From Colletes latitarsis (taxonomy: Eukaryota; Arthropoda; Insecta; Hymenoptera; Colletidae): a stretch of 64,000 bases of DNA. The first letter of the stretch is position 1; each line of letters opens with the position of its first letter. Where the stretch lies: NCBI RefSeq assembly GCF_051014445.1, contig NC_135137.1:18539501-18603500 (forward strand), written 5' to 3'. The notes beneath the pieces were generated by a model that saw nothing but the letters and a program-made list of their open reading frames with translations, had not been told where the DNA came from and searched no databases. Below are positions 1 to 12,792 of this stretch, one piece after another. A program made the position numbers and the translations under genes.

Positions 1-1782
1 AAACCTGGGTTCGATCAATGTTTTAGAGGATAACACCGGTTAGGTCTGGGTTAGGTCTGGATTATGCCCGCATCTGGCTAATGATTTTGCCTTCTTCGCA
101 TACTTGCTGGCCAGATCCATTTGGGTTTTTTTCGTGTTTGAATCACGTAGTAATGTGGTAACACACTGAAGCAGTCAATTAAACCTGGATTCGGACAGTA
201 TTTTAGTGGATAACACCGGTTAGGTCTGGGTTAGGTCTGGGATATGCGCGCATCTGGCTTATACTTTCGCCTTTTTGGCAAACTTGTTGGCCAGATCTTG
301 GGTTTTTTTCGTGTTTGAATCACGTAGTAATGTGGTAACACACTGAATCAGTCAATTAAACCTGGTTTCGACCAATATTTTAGAGGATAACACCGGTTAG
401 GTCTGGGTTAGGACTGGATTATGCCCGCATCTGGCTAATGATTTTGCCTTCTTCGCATACTTGCTGGCCAGATCCATTTGGGTTTTTTTCGTGTTTGAAT
501 CACGTAGTAATGTGGTAACACACTGAAGCAGTCAATTAAACCTGGTTTCGATGAATATTTTAGAGGATAACACCGGTTAGGTCTGGGATATGCGCGCATC
601 TGTCTTATACTTTCGCCTGTTTCGCAAACTTGTTGGCTAGATCCTGGGTTTTTTTCGTGTTTGAATCTCGTAGTGATGTGGTACCTCACAGAAACAGTCC
701 ATTAAGCCTGGTTTCGGACAGTATTTTAGAGGATAACACCGGTTAGGTCTGGGTTTCGTCTGGGTTATGCCCGCATCAGGCTCATGATTTTGCCTTCTTC
801 GCATACTTGTTGGCCAGATCCTGGGTTTTTTTCGTGTTTGAATCACGTAGTAATGTGGTAACACACTGAAGCAGACAATTAAACCTGGTTTCGATGAATA
901 TTTTAGAGGATAACACCGATTAGGTCTGGGATATGCGCGCATCTGTTTTATACTTTCGCCTTTTTCGCAAACTTGTTGGCTAGATCCTGGGTTTTTTTCG
1001 GGATTGAAGCTCGTAGTGATGTGGTACCACACAGAAACAGTCCATTAAGCCTGGTTTCGGACAGTATTTTAGAGGATAACACCGGTTAGGTCTGTGTTTC
1101 GTCTGGGTTATGCCCGCATCAGGCTCATGATTTTGCCTTCTTCGCATACTTGTTGGCCAGATCCTGGGTTTTTTTCGTGTTTGAATCACGTAGTAATGTG
1201 GTAACACACTGAAGCAGTCAATTAAACCTGGTTTCGATCAATATTTTAGAGGATAACACCGGTTAGGTCTGGGTTAGGTGTGGGTTATGCCCGCATCTGG
1301 CTCATGATTTGGCCTTCTTCGCATACTTGTTGGACAGATCTTGGGTTTTTTTCGTGTTTGAATCACGTAGTAATGTGGTAACACACTGAATCAGTCAATT
1401 AAACCTGGTTTCGACCAATATTTTAGAGGATAACACCGGTTAGGTCTGGGTTAGGTCTGGGTTATGCCCGCATCTGGCTAATGATTTTGCCTTCTTCGCA
1501 TACTTGCTGGCCAGATCCTGGGTTTTTTTCGTGTTTGAATCACGTAGTAATGTGGTAACACACTGAAGCAGTCAATTAAACCTGGTTTCGATGAATATTT
1601 TAGAGGATAACACCGGTTAGGTCTGGGATATGCGCCCATCTGGCTTATACTTTCGCCTTTTTCGCAAACTTGTTGGCCAGATCCTGGGGTTTTTTCGTGT
1701 TTGAATCACGTAGTAATGTGGTACCACATTGAAGCAGTCAATTAAATCTGGTTTCGATCAATATTTTAGAGGATAACACCGG

Positions 1783-1815
1783 TTAGGTCTGGGTTAGGTC
1801 TGGGTTAGGTCTGGG
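1783..1815 (+). repeat. Three tandem telomere-like 11-mers in one monomer
   Basis: Three perfect consecutive copies of TTAGGTCTGGG. Most monomers have two and some have one. The otherwise near-identical duplicate of this region near 3.9 kb has two. The 11-mer therefore gains and loses whole units inside the satellite. Confidence 0.95.
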
Positions 1816-2257
1816 TTATGCCCGCATCTGGCTCATGATTTGGCCTTCTTCGCATACTTGTTGGCCAGATCCTGGGTTTTTTTCGTATTTGAATCACGTA
1901 GTAATGTGGTACCACACAGAAACAGTCCATTAAACCTGGATTCGATCAATATTTTAGAGGATAACACCGGGTAGGTCCGGGTTAGGTCTGGGATATGCCC
2001 GTATCTGGCTCATGATTTGGCCTTTTTCGCAAACTTGTTGGCTAGATCCTGGGTTTTTTTCGTGTTTGAATCACGTAGTAATGTGGTAACATACTGAAGC
2101 AGTCAATTCAACCTGGTTTCGATCAATGTTTTAGAGGATAACACCGGTTAGGTCTGGGTTAGGTCTGGGATATGCGCGCATCTGGCTTATACTTTCGCCT
2201 TTTTCGCAAACTTGTTGGCTTGATCCTGGGTTTTTTCGGGTTTGAATCACGTAGTAA

Positions 2258-2269
2258 TGTGGTACCACA
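2258..2269. repeat. Perfect 12-bp palindrome TGTGGTACCACA in monomer variant
   Basis: One of two recurring variants at this monomer position. TGTGGTACCACA is its own reverse complement and contains a KpnI site. The alternative, TGTGGTAACACA, breaks the centre of the palindrome. The palindromic form is usually followed by CAGAA(A/G)CAGTCCATT and the other by CTGAAGCAGTCAATT, so the two forms mark two monomer families. A protein-binding role is only a possibility. Confidence 0.7.
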
Positions 2270-4649
2270 CAGAAGCAGTCCATTAAACCTGGATTCGGAC
2301 AGTATTTTAGCGGATAACACCGGTTAGCTCTGATATTCGTCTGGGTTATGCCCGCGCCTGGCTCATGATTTTGCCTTCTTCGCATACTTGTTGGCCAGAT
2401 CCTGGGTTTTTTTCGTGTTTGAAACACGTAGTAATGTGGTAACACACTGAAGCAGTCAATTAAACCTGGGTTCGATCAATGTTTTAGAGGATAACACCGG
2501 TTAGGTCTGGGTTAGGTCTGGGATATGCGCGCATCTGGCTTATACTTTCGCCTTTTTCGCAAACCTGTTGACTAGATCCTGGGTTTTTTCGGGGTTGAAT
2601 CACATAGTAATGTGGTACCACACAGAAGCAGTCCATTAAACCTGGATTCGGACAGTATTTTAGTGGATAACACCGGTTAGGTCTGGGTTAGGTCTGGGAT
2701 ATGCGCGCATCTGGCTTATACTTTCGCCTTTTTCGCAAACCTGTTGACTAGATCCTGGGTTTTTTCGGGGTTGAATCACGTAGTAATGTGGTACCACACA
2801 GAAGCAGTCCATTAAACCTGGATTCGGACAGTATTTTAGTGGATAACACCGGTTAGGTCTGGGTTAGGTCTGGGATATGCGCGCATCTGGCTTATACTTT
2901 CGCCTTTTTGGCAAACTTGTTGGCCAGATCTTGGGTTTTTTTCGTGTTTGAATCACGTAGTAATGTGGTAACACCCTGAATCAGTCAATTAAACCTGGTT
3001 TCGACCAATATTTTAGAGGATAACACCGGTTAGGTCTGGGATATGCGCGCATCTGTCTTATACTTACGCCTTTTTCGCAAACTTGTTGGCTAGATCCTGG
3101 GTTTTTTTCGTGTTTGAATCACGTAGTAATGTGGTAACACACTGAAGCAGTCAATTAAACCTGGTTTCGATCAATATTTTAGAGGATAACACCGGTTAGG
3201 TCTGGGTTAGGTCTGGGTTATGCCCGCATCTGGCTCATGATTTGGCCTTCTTCGCATACTTGTTGACCAGATCCTGGGTTTTTTTCGTGTCTGAATCACG
3301 TAGTAATGTGGTAACACACTGAAGCAGTCAATTAAACCTGGTTTCGATCAATATTTTAGAGGATAACATCGGTTAGGTCTGGGTTAGGTCTGGGTTATGC
3401 GCCCATCTGGCTTATACTTTCGCCTCTTTCGCAAACTTGTTGGCTTGATCCTGGGTTTTTTCGGGTTTGAATCACGTAGTAATGTGGTAACACACTGAAT
3501 CAGTCAATTAAACCTGGTTTCGACCAATATTTTAGAGGATAACACCGGTTAGGTCTGGGTTAGGTCTGGGTTATGCCCGCATCTGGCTAATGATTTTGCC
3601 TTCTTCGCATACTTGCTGGCCAGATCCTGGGTTTTTTTCGTGTTTGAATCACGTAGTAATGTGGTAACACACTGAAGCAGTCAATTAAACCTGGTTTCGA
3701 TGAATATTTTAGAGGATAACACCGGTTAGGTCTGGGATATGCGCCCATCTGGCTTATACTTTCGCCTTTTTCGCAAACTTGTTGGCCAGATCCTGGGTTT
3801 TTTTCGTGTTTGAATCACGTATTAATGTGGTACCACATTGAAGCAGTCAATTAAATCTGGTTTCGATCAATATTTTAGAGGATAACACCGGTTAGGTCTG
3901 GGTTAGGTCTGGGTTATGCCCGCATCTGGCTCATGATTTGGCCTTCTTCGCATACTTGTTGGCTAGATCCTGGGTTTTTTTCGTATTTGAATCACGTAGT
4001 AATGTGGTACCACACAGAAACAGTCCATTAAACCTGGATTCGATCAATATTTTAGAGGATAACACCGGGTAGGTCCGGGTTAGGTCTGGGATATGCCCGT
4101 ATCTGGCTCATGATTTGGCCTTTTTCGCAAACTTGTTGGCTAGATCCTGGGTTTTTTTCGTGTTTGAATCACGTAGTAATGTGGTAACATACTGAAGCAG
4201 TCAATTCAACCTGGTTTCGATCAATGTTTTAGAGGATAACACCGGTTAGGTCTGGGTTAGGTCTGGGATATGCGCGCATCTGGCTTATACTTTCGCCTTT
4301 TTCGCAAACTTGTTGGCTTGATCCTGGGTTTTTTCGGGTTTGAATCACGTAGTAATGTGGTACCACACAGAAGCAGTCCATTAAACCTGGATTCGGACAG
4401 TATTTTAGCGGATAACACCGGTTAGCTCTGATATTCGTCTGGGTTATGCCCGCGCCTGGCTCATGATTTTGCCTTCTTCGCATACTTGTTGGCCAGATCC
4501 TGGGTTTTTTTCGTATTTGAAACACGTAGTAATGTGGTAACACACTGAAGCAGTCAATTAAACCTGGGTTCGATCAATGTTTTAGAGGATAACACCGGTT
4601 AGGTCTGGGTTAGGTCTGGGATATGCGTGCATCTGGCTTATACTTTCGC

Positions 4650-7600
4650 CTTTTTCGCAAACCTGTTGACTAGATCCTGGGTTTTTTCGGGGTTGAATCA
4701 CGTAGTAATGTGGTACCACACAGAAGCAGTCCATTAAACCTGGATTCGGACAGTATTTTAGTGGATAACACCGGTTAGGTCTGGGTTAGGTCTGGGATAT
4801 GCGCGCATCTGGCTTATACTTTCGCCTTTTTGGCAAACTTGTTGGCCAGATCTTGGGTTTTTTTCGTGTTTGAATCACGTAGTAATGTGGTAACACACTG
4901 AATCAGTCAATTAAACCTGGTTTCGACCAATATTTTAGAGGATAACACCGGTTAGGTCTGGGTTAGGTCTGGATTATGCCCGCATCTGGCTAATGATTTT
5001 GCCTTCTTCGCATACTTGCTGGCCAGATCCATTTGGGTTTTTTTCGTGTTTGAATCACGTAGTAATGTGGTAACACACTGAAGCAGTCAATTAAACCTGG
5101 TTTCGATGAATATTTTAGAGGATAACACCGGTTAGGACTGGGATATGCGCGCATCTGTCTTATACTTTCGCCTTTTTCGCAAACTTGTTGGCTAGATCCT
5201 GGGTTTTTTTCGGGTTTGAATCTCGTAGTGATGTGGTACCTCACAGAAACAGTCCATTAAGCCTGGTTTCGGACAGTATTTTAGAGGATAACACCGGTTA
5301 GGTCTGGGTTTCGTCTGGGTTATGCCCGCATCAGGCTCATGATTTTGCCTTCTTCGCATACTTGTTGGCCAGATCCTGGGTTTTTTTCGTGTTTGAATCA
5401 CGTAGTAATGTGGTAACACACTGAAGCAGTCAATTAAACCTGGTTTCGATCAATATTTTAGAGGATAACACCGGTTAGGTCTGGGTTAGGTCTGGGTTAT
5501 GCCCGCATCTGGCTCATGATTTGGCCTTCTTCGCATACTTGTCGGCCAGATACTGGGTTTTTTTCGTGTCTGAATCACGTAGTAATGTGGTAACACACTG
5601 AAGCAGTCAATTAAACCTGGTTTCGATCAATATTTTAGAGGATAACATCGGTTAGGTCTGGGTTAGGTCTGGGTTATGCGCCCATCTGGCTTATACTTTC
5701 GCCTTTTTCGCAAACTTGTTGGCCAGATCCTGGGTTTTTTTCGTGTTTGAATCACGTAGTAATGTGGTACCACATTGAAGCAGTCAATTAAATCTGGTTT
5801 CGATCAATATTTTAGAGGATAACACCGGTTAGGTCTGGGTTAGGTCTGGGTTATGCCCGCATCTGGCTCATGATTTGGCATTCTTCGCATACTTGTTGGC
5901 CAGATCCTGGGTTTTTTTCGTGTTTGAATCACGTAGTAATGTGGTACCACACAGAAACAGTCCATTAAACCTGGATTCGATCAATATTTTAGAGGATAAC
6001 ACCGGGTAGGTCCGGGTTAGGTCTGGGATATGCCCGTATCTGGCTCATGATTTGGCCTTTTTCGCAAACTTGTTGGCTAGATCCTGGGTTTTTTTCGTGT
6101 TTGAATCACGTAGTAATGTGGTAACATACTGAAGCAGTCCATTAAACCTGGATTCGGACAGTATTTTAGCGGATAACACCGGTTAGCTCTGATATTCGTC
6201 TGGGTTATGCCCGCGCCTGGCTCATGATTTTGCCTTCTTCGCATACTTGTTGGCCAGATCCTGGGTTTTTTCGTGTTTGAATCACGTAGTAATGTGGTAA
6301 CACACTGAAGCAGTCAATTAAACCTGGTTTCGATCAATATTTTAGAGGATAACACCGGTTAGGTCTGGGTTAGGTCTGGGATATGCGCGCATCTGGCTTA
6401 TACTTTCGCCTTTTTCGCAAACCTGTTGACTAGATCCTGGGTTTTTTCGGGGTTGAATCACGTAGTAATGTGGTACCACACAGAAGCAGTCCATTAAACC
6501 TGGATTCGGACAGTATTTTAGTGGATAACACCGGTTAGGTCTGGGTTAGGTCTGGGATATGCGCGCATCTGGCTTATACTTTCGCCTTTTTGGCAAACTT
6601 GTTGGCCAGATCTTGGGTTTCTTTCGTGTTTGAATCACGTAGTAATGTGGTAACACACTGAATCAGTCAATTAAACCTGGTTTCGACCAATATTTTAGAG
6701 GATAACACCGGTTAGGTCTGGGTTAGGTCTGGATTATGCCCGCATCTGGCTAATGATTTTGCCTTCTTCGCATACTTGCTGGCCAGATCCATTTGGGTTT
6801 TTTTCGTGTTTGAATCACGTAGTAATGTGGTAACACACTGAAGCAGTCAATTAAACCTAGTTTCGATGAATATTTTAGAGGATAACACCGGTTAGGACTG
6901 GGATATGCGCGCATCTGTCTTATACTTTCGCCTTTTTCGCAAACTTGTTGGCTAGATCCTGGGTTTTTTTCGGGTTTGAATCTCGTAGTGATGTGGTACC
7001 TCACAGAAACAGTCCATTAAGCCTGGTTTCGGACAGTATTTTAGAGGATAACACCGGTTAGGTCTGGGTTTCGTCTGGGTTATGCCCGCATCAGGCTCAT
7101 GATTTTGCCTTCTTCGCATACTTGTTGGCCAGATCCTGGGTTTTTTTCGTGTTTGAATCACGTAGTAATGTGGTAACACACTGAAGCAGTCAATTAAACC
7201 TGGTTTCGATCAATATTTTAGAGGATAACACCGGTTAGGTCTGGGTTAGGTCTGGGTTATGCCCGCATCTGGCTCATGATTTGGCCTTCATCGCATACTT
7301 GTTGGCCAGATCCTGGGTTTTTTTCGTGTTTGAATCACGTAGTAATGTGGTAACACACTGAAGCAGTCAATTAAACCTGGTTTCGATCAATATTTTAGAG
7401 GATAACACCGGTTAGGTCTGGGTTAGGTCTGGGTTATGCCCGCATCTGGCTCATGATTTGGCCTTCTTCGCATACTTGTCGGCCAGATACTGGGTTTTTT
7501 TCGTGTCTGAATCACGTAGTAATGTGGTAACACACTGAAGCAGTCAATTAAACCTGGTTTCGATCAATATTTTAGGGGATAACATCGGTTAGGTCTGGGT

Positions 7601-7950
7601 TAGGTCTGGGTTATGCGCCCATCTGGCTTATACTTTCGCCTTTTTCGCAAACTTGTTGGCCAGATCCTGGGTTTTTTTCGTGTTTGAATCACGTAGTAAT
7701 GTGGTACCACATTGAAGCAGTCAATTAAATCTGGTTTCGATCAATATTTTAGAGGATAACACCGGTTAGGTCTGGGTTAGGTCTGGGTTATGCCCGCATC
7801 TGGCTCATGATTTGGCATTCTTCGCATACTTGTTGGCCAGATCCTGGGTTTTTTTCGTGTTTGAATCACGTAGTAATGTGGTACCACACAGAAACAGTCC
7901 ATTAAACCTGGATTCGATCAATATTTTAGAGGATAACACCGGGTAGGTCC
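4650..7950 (+). repeat. Duplicated satellite blocks, offset 1760 then 1937 bp
   Basis: About 4650-5440 matches 6410-7200 at offset 1760. Farther right the match continues at offset 1937, for example CTTGTCGGCCAGATACTGGG near 5539 and 7476. The difference is exactly 177, so the second block has gained one monomer or the first has lost one. Boundaries were judged by eye. Confidence 0.7.
7196..7372 (+). repeat. Reference satellite monomer, 177 bp
   Basis: A typical complete monomer, given as a guide to internal layout. Two tandem 11-mers TTAGGTCTGGG occupy 7235-7256. A T7 tract lies at 7318-7324. The CACGTAGTAATGTGGTAAC block follows, then the GTCAATT that leads into the next monomer. The length is exactly 59 codons, so frames stay open from one monomer to the next. 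The start point (AAACCTGG) is my arbitrary phase. Confidence 0.9.
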
Positions 7951-9489
7951 GGGTTAGGTCTGGGATATGCCCGTATCTGGCTCATGATTTGGCCTTTTTC
8001 GCAAACTTGTTGGCTAGATCCTGGGTTTTTTTCGTGTTTGAATCACGTAGTAATGTGGTAACATACTGTAGCAGTCAAATCAACCTGGTTTCGATCAATG
8101 CTTTAGAGGATAACACCGGTTAGGTCTGGGTTAGGTCTGGGATATGCGCGCATCTGGCTTATACTTTCGCCTTTTTCGCAAACTTGTTGGCTTGATCCTG
8201 GGTTTTTTCGGGTTTGAATCACGTAGTAATGTGGTACCACACAGAAGCAGTCCATTAAACCTGGATTCGGACTGTATTTTAGCGGATAACACCGGTTAGC
8301 TCTGATATTCGTCTGGGTTATGCCCGCGCCTGGCTCATGATTTTGCCTTCTTCGCATACTTGTTGGCCAGATCCTGGGTTTTTTTCGTGTTTGAAACACG
8401 TAGTAATGTGGTAACACACTGAAGCAGTCAATTAAACCTGGGTTCGATCAATGTTTTAGAGGATAACACCGGTTAGGTCTGGGTTAGGTCTGGGATATGC
8501 GCGCATCTGGTTTATACTTTCGCCTTTTTCGCAAACCTGTTGACTAGATCCTGGGTTTTTTCGGGGTTGAATCACGTAGTAATGTGGTACCACACAGAAG
8601 CAGTCCATTAAACCTGGATTCGGACAGTATTTTAGTGGATAACACCGGTTAGGCCTGGGTTAGGTCTGGGATATGCGGGCATCTGGCTTATACTTTCGCC
8701 TTTTTCGCAAACTTGTTGGCCAGATCCTGGGTTTTTTTCGTGTTTGAATCACGTAGTAATGTGGTACCACATTGAAGCAGTCAATTAAATCTGGTTTCGA
8801 CCAATATTTTAGAGGATAACACCGGTTAGGTCTGGGTTAGATCTGGGTTATGCCCGCATCAGGCTAATGATTTTGCCTTCTTCGCATACTTGCTGGCCAG
8901 ATCCTGGGTTTTTTTCGTGTTTGAATCACGTAGTAATGTGGTAACACACTGAAGCAGTCAATTAAACCTGGTTTCGATGAATATTTTAGAGGATAACACC
9001 GGTTAGGTCTGGGATATGCGCGCATCTGTCTTATACTTACGCCTTTTTCGCAAACTTGTTGGCTAGATCCTGGGTTTTTTTCGGGTTTTAATCTCGTAGT
9101 GATGTGGTACCATCCAGAAACAGTCCATTAAGCCTGGTTTCGGACAGTATTTTAGAGGATAACACCGGTTAGGTCTGGGTTTCGTCTGGGTTATGCCCGC
9201 ATCAGGCTCATGATTTTGCCTTCTTCGCATACTTGTTGGCCAGATCCTGGGTTTTTTTCGTGTTTGAATCACGTAGTAATGTGGTAACACACTGAAGCAG
9301 TCAATTAAACCTGGTTTCGATCAATATTTTAGAGGATAACACCGGTTAGGTCTGGGTTAGGTCTGGGTTATGCCCGCATCTGGCTCATGATTTGGCCTTC
9401 TTCGCATACTTGTTGGCCAGATCCTGGGTTTTTTTCGTATCTGAATCACGTAGTAATGTGGTAACACACTGAAGCAGTCAATTAAACCT

Positions 9490-12400
9490 GGTTTCGATCA
9501 ATATTTTAGAGGATAACATCGGTTAGGTCTGGGTTAGGTCTGGGTTATGCGCCCATCTGGCTTATACTTTCGCCTTTTTCGCAAACTTGTTGGCTTGATC
9601 CTGGGTTTTTTCGGGTTTGAATCACGTAGTAATGTGGTAACACACTGAATCAGTCAATTAAACCTGGTTTCGACCAATATTTTAGAGGATAACACCGGTT
9701 AGGTCTGGGTTAGGTCTGGGTTATGCCCGCATCTGGCTCATGATTTGGCCATCTTCGCATAGTTGTTGGCCAGATCCTGGGTTTTTTTCGTGTTTGAATC
9801 ACGTAGTAATGTGGTACCACACAGAAACAGTCCATTAAACCTGGATTCGATCAATATTTTAGAGGATAACACCGGGTAGGTCCGGGTTAGGTCTGGGATA
9901 TTCCCGGATCTGGCTCATGATTTGGCCTTCTTCGCAAACTTGTTGGCTAGATCCTGGGTTTTTTTCGTGTTTGAATCACGTAGTAATGTGGTAACATACT
10001 GAAGCAGTCAAATCAACCTGGTTTCGATCAATGTTTTAGAGGATAACACCGGTTAGGTCTGGGTTAGGTCTGGGATATGCGCGCATCTGGCTTATACTTT
10101 CGCCTTTTTCGCAAACTTGTTGGCTTGATCCTGGGTTTTTTCGGGTTTGAATCACGTAGTAATGTGGTACCACACAGAAGCAGTCCATTAAACCTGGATT
10201 CGGACTGTATTTTAGCGGATAACACCGGTTAGCTCTGATATTCGTCTGGGTTATGCCCGCGCCTGGCTCATGATTTTGCCTTCTTCGCATACTTGTTGGC
10301 CAGATCCTGGGTTTTTTCGTGTTTGAATCACGTAGTAATGTGGTAACACACTGAAGCAGTCAATTAAACCTGGTTTCGATGAATATTTTAGAGGATAACA
10401 CCGGTTAGGTCTGGGATATGCGCGCATCTGTCTTATACTTACGCCTTTTTCGCAAACTTGTTGGCTAGATCCTGGGTTTTTTTCGGGTTTTAATCTCGTA
10501 GTGATGTGGTACCACCCAGAAACAGTCCATTAAGCCTGGTTTCGGACAGTATTTTAGAGGATAACACCGGTTAGGTCTGGGTTTCGTCTGGGTTATGCCC
10601 GCATCAGGCTCATGATTTTGCCTTCTTCGCATACTTGTTGGCCAGATCCTGGGTTTTTTTCGTGTTTGAATCACGTAGTAATGTGGTAACACACTGAAGC
10701 AGTCAATTAAACCTGGTTTCGATCAATATTTTAGAGGATAACACCGGTTAGGTCTGGGTTAGGTCTGGGTTATGCCCGCATCTGGCTCATGATTTGGCCT
10801 TCTTCGCATACTTGTTGGCCAGATCCTGGGTTTTTTTCGGGTCTGAAACACGTAGTAATGTGGTAACACACTGAAGCAGTCAATTAAACCTGGTTTCGAT
10901 CAATATTTTAGAGGATAACATCGGTTAGGTCTGGGTTAGGTCTGGGTTATGCGCCCATCTGGCTTATACTTTCGCCTTTTTCGCAAACTTGTTGGCTTGA
11001 TCCTGGGTTTTTTCGGGTTTGAATCACGTAGTAATGTGGTACCACACAGAAGCAGTCCATTAAACCTGGATTCGGACTGTATTTTAGCGGATAACACCGG
11101 TTAGCTCTGATATTCGTCTGGGTTATGCCCGCGCCTGGCTCATGATTTTGCCTTCTTCGCATACTTGTTGGCCAGATCCTGGGTTTTTTCGTGTTTGAAT
11201 CATGTAGTAATGTGGTAACACACTGAAGCAGTCAATTAAACCTGGTTTCGATGAATATTTTAGAGGATAACACCGGTTAGGTCTGGGTTAGGTCTGGGTT
11301 ATGCGCCCATCTGGCTTATACTTTCGCCTTTTTCGCAAACTTGTTGGCTTGATCCTGGGTTTTTTCGGGTTTGAATCACGTAGTAATGTGGTAACACACT
11401 GAATCAGTCAATTAAACCTGGTTTCGACCAATATTTTAGAGGATAACACCGGTTAGGTCTGGGTTAGGTCTGGGTTATGCCCGCATCTGGCTCATGATTT
11501 GGCCTTCTTCGCATAGTTGTTGGCCAGATCCTGGGTTTTTTTCGTGTTTGAATCACGTAGTAATGTGGTACCACACAGAAACAGTCCATTAAACCTGGAT
11601 TCGATCAATATTTTAGAGGATAACACCGGGTAGGTCCGGGTTAGGTCTGGGATATTCCCGGATCTGGCTCATGATTTGGCCTTTTTCGCAAACTTGTTGG
11701 CTAGATCCTGGGTTTTTTTCGTGTTTGAATCACGTAGTAATGTGGTAACATACTGAAGCAGTCAATTAAACCTGGTTTCGATCAATGTTTTAGAGGATAA
11801 CACCGGTTAGGTCTGGGTTAGGTCTGGGATATGCGCGCATCTGGCTTATACTTTCGCCTTTTTCGCAAACTTGTTGGCTTGATCCTGGGTTTTTTCGGGT
11901 TTGAATCACGTAGTAATGTGGTACCACACAGAAGCAGTCCATTAAACCTGGATTCGGACTGTATTTTAGCGGATAACACCGGTTAGCTCTGATATTCGTC
12001 TGGGTTATGCCCGCGCCTGGCTCATGATTTTGCCTTCTTCGCATACTTGTTGGCCAGATCCTGGGTTTTTTCGTGTTTGAATCACGTAGTAATGTGGTAA
12101 CACACTGAAGCAGTCAATTAAACCTGGTTTCGATGAATATTTTAGAGGATAACACCGGTTAGGTCTGGGATATGCGCGCATCTGTCTTATACTTACGCCT
12201 TTTTCGCAAACTTGTTGGCTAGATCCTGGGTTTTTTTCGGGTTTTAATCTCGTAGTGATGTGGTACCACCCAGAAACAGTCCATTAAGCCTGGTTTCGGA
12301 CAGTATTTTAGAGGATAACACCGGTTAGGTCTGGGTTTCGTCTGGGTTATGCCCGCATCAGGCTCATGATTTTGCCTTCTTCGCATACTTGTTGGCCAGA

Positions 12401-12792
12401 TCCTGGGTTTTTTTCGTGTTTGAATCACGTAGTAATGTGGTAACACACTGAAGCAGTCAATTAAACCTGGTTTCGATCAATATTTTAGAGGATAACACCG
12501 GTTAGGTCTGGGTTAGGTCTGGGTTATGCCCGCATCTGGCTCATGATTTGGCCTTCTTCGCGTACTTGTTGGCCAGATCCTGGGTTTTTTTCGGGTCTGA
12601 AACACGTAGTAATGTGGTAACACACTGAAGCAGTCAATTAAACCTGGTTTCGATCAATATTTTAGAGGATAACATCGGTTAGGTCTGGGTTAGGTCTGGG
12701 TTATGCGCCCATCTGGCTTATACTTTCGCCTTTTTCGCAAACTTGTTGGCTTGATCCTGGGTTTTTTCGGGTTTGAATCACGTAGTAATGTG
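9490..12792 (+). repeat. Direct duplication with 1754-bp period
   Basis: About 9490-11038 is repeated at 11244-12792. Private variants are shared at a constant offset: the GATATTCCCGG variant at 9897 and 11651, and the CATAGTTGTTGG variant near 9757 and 11511. This is a higher-order unit of about ten monomers. Confidence 0.75.

Larger units (their letters stand above)
1388..4818 (+). repeat. Pair of duplicated satellite blocks, offset 2.1 kb
   Basis: About 1388-2720 matches 3497-4818. The offset is 2109 bp on the left (GAATCAGTCAATT at 1388 and 3497) and 2098 bp on the right. The 11-bp change falls at the triple versus double 11-mer. This is array growth by segmental duplication followed by loss or gain of one 11-mer. 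Outer boundaries are approximate. Confidence 0.75.

Noticed and set aside
7318..7324. T7 tracts as RNA polymerase III terminators
   Set aside because: No A and B box pair or tRNA-like sequence was found upstream. The tract is a regular part of every monomer.
7196..7372. CENP-B box in the monomer
   Set aside because: GTTTCGATCAATATTTTAG fits only the first half of the box (TTCG then A), and the CGGG half is missing. The TTCGGGTTTGAATC segment also fails.
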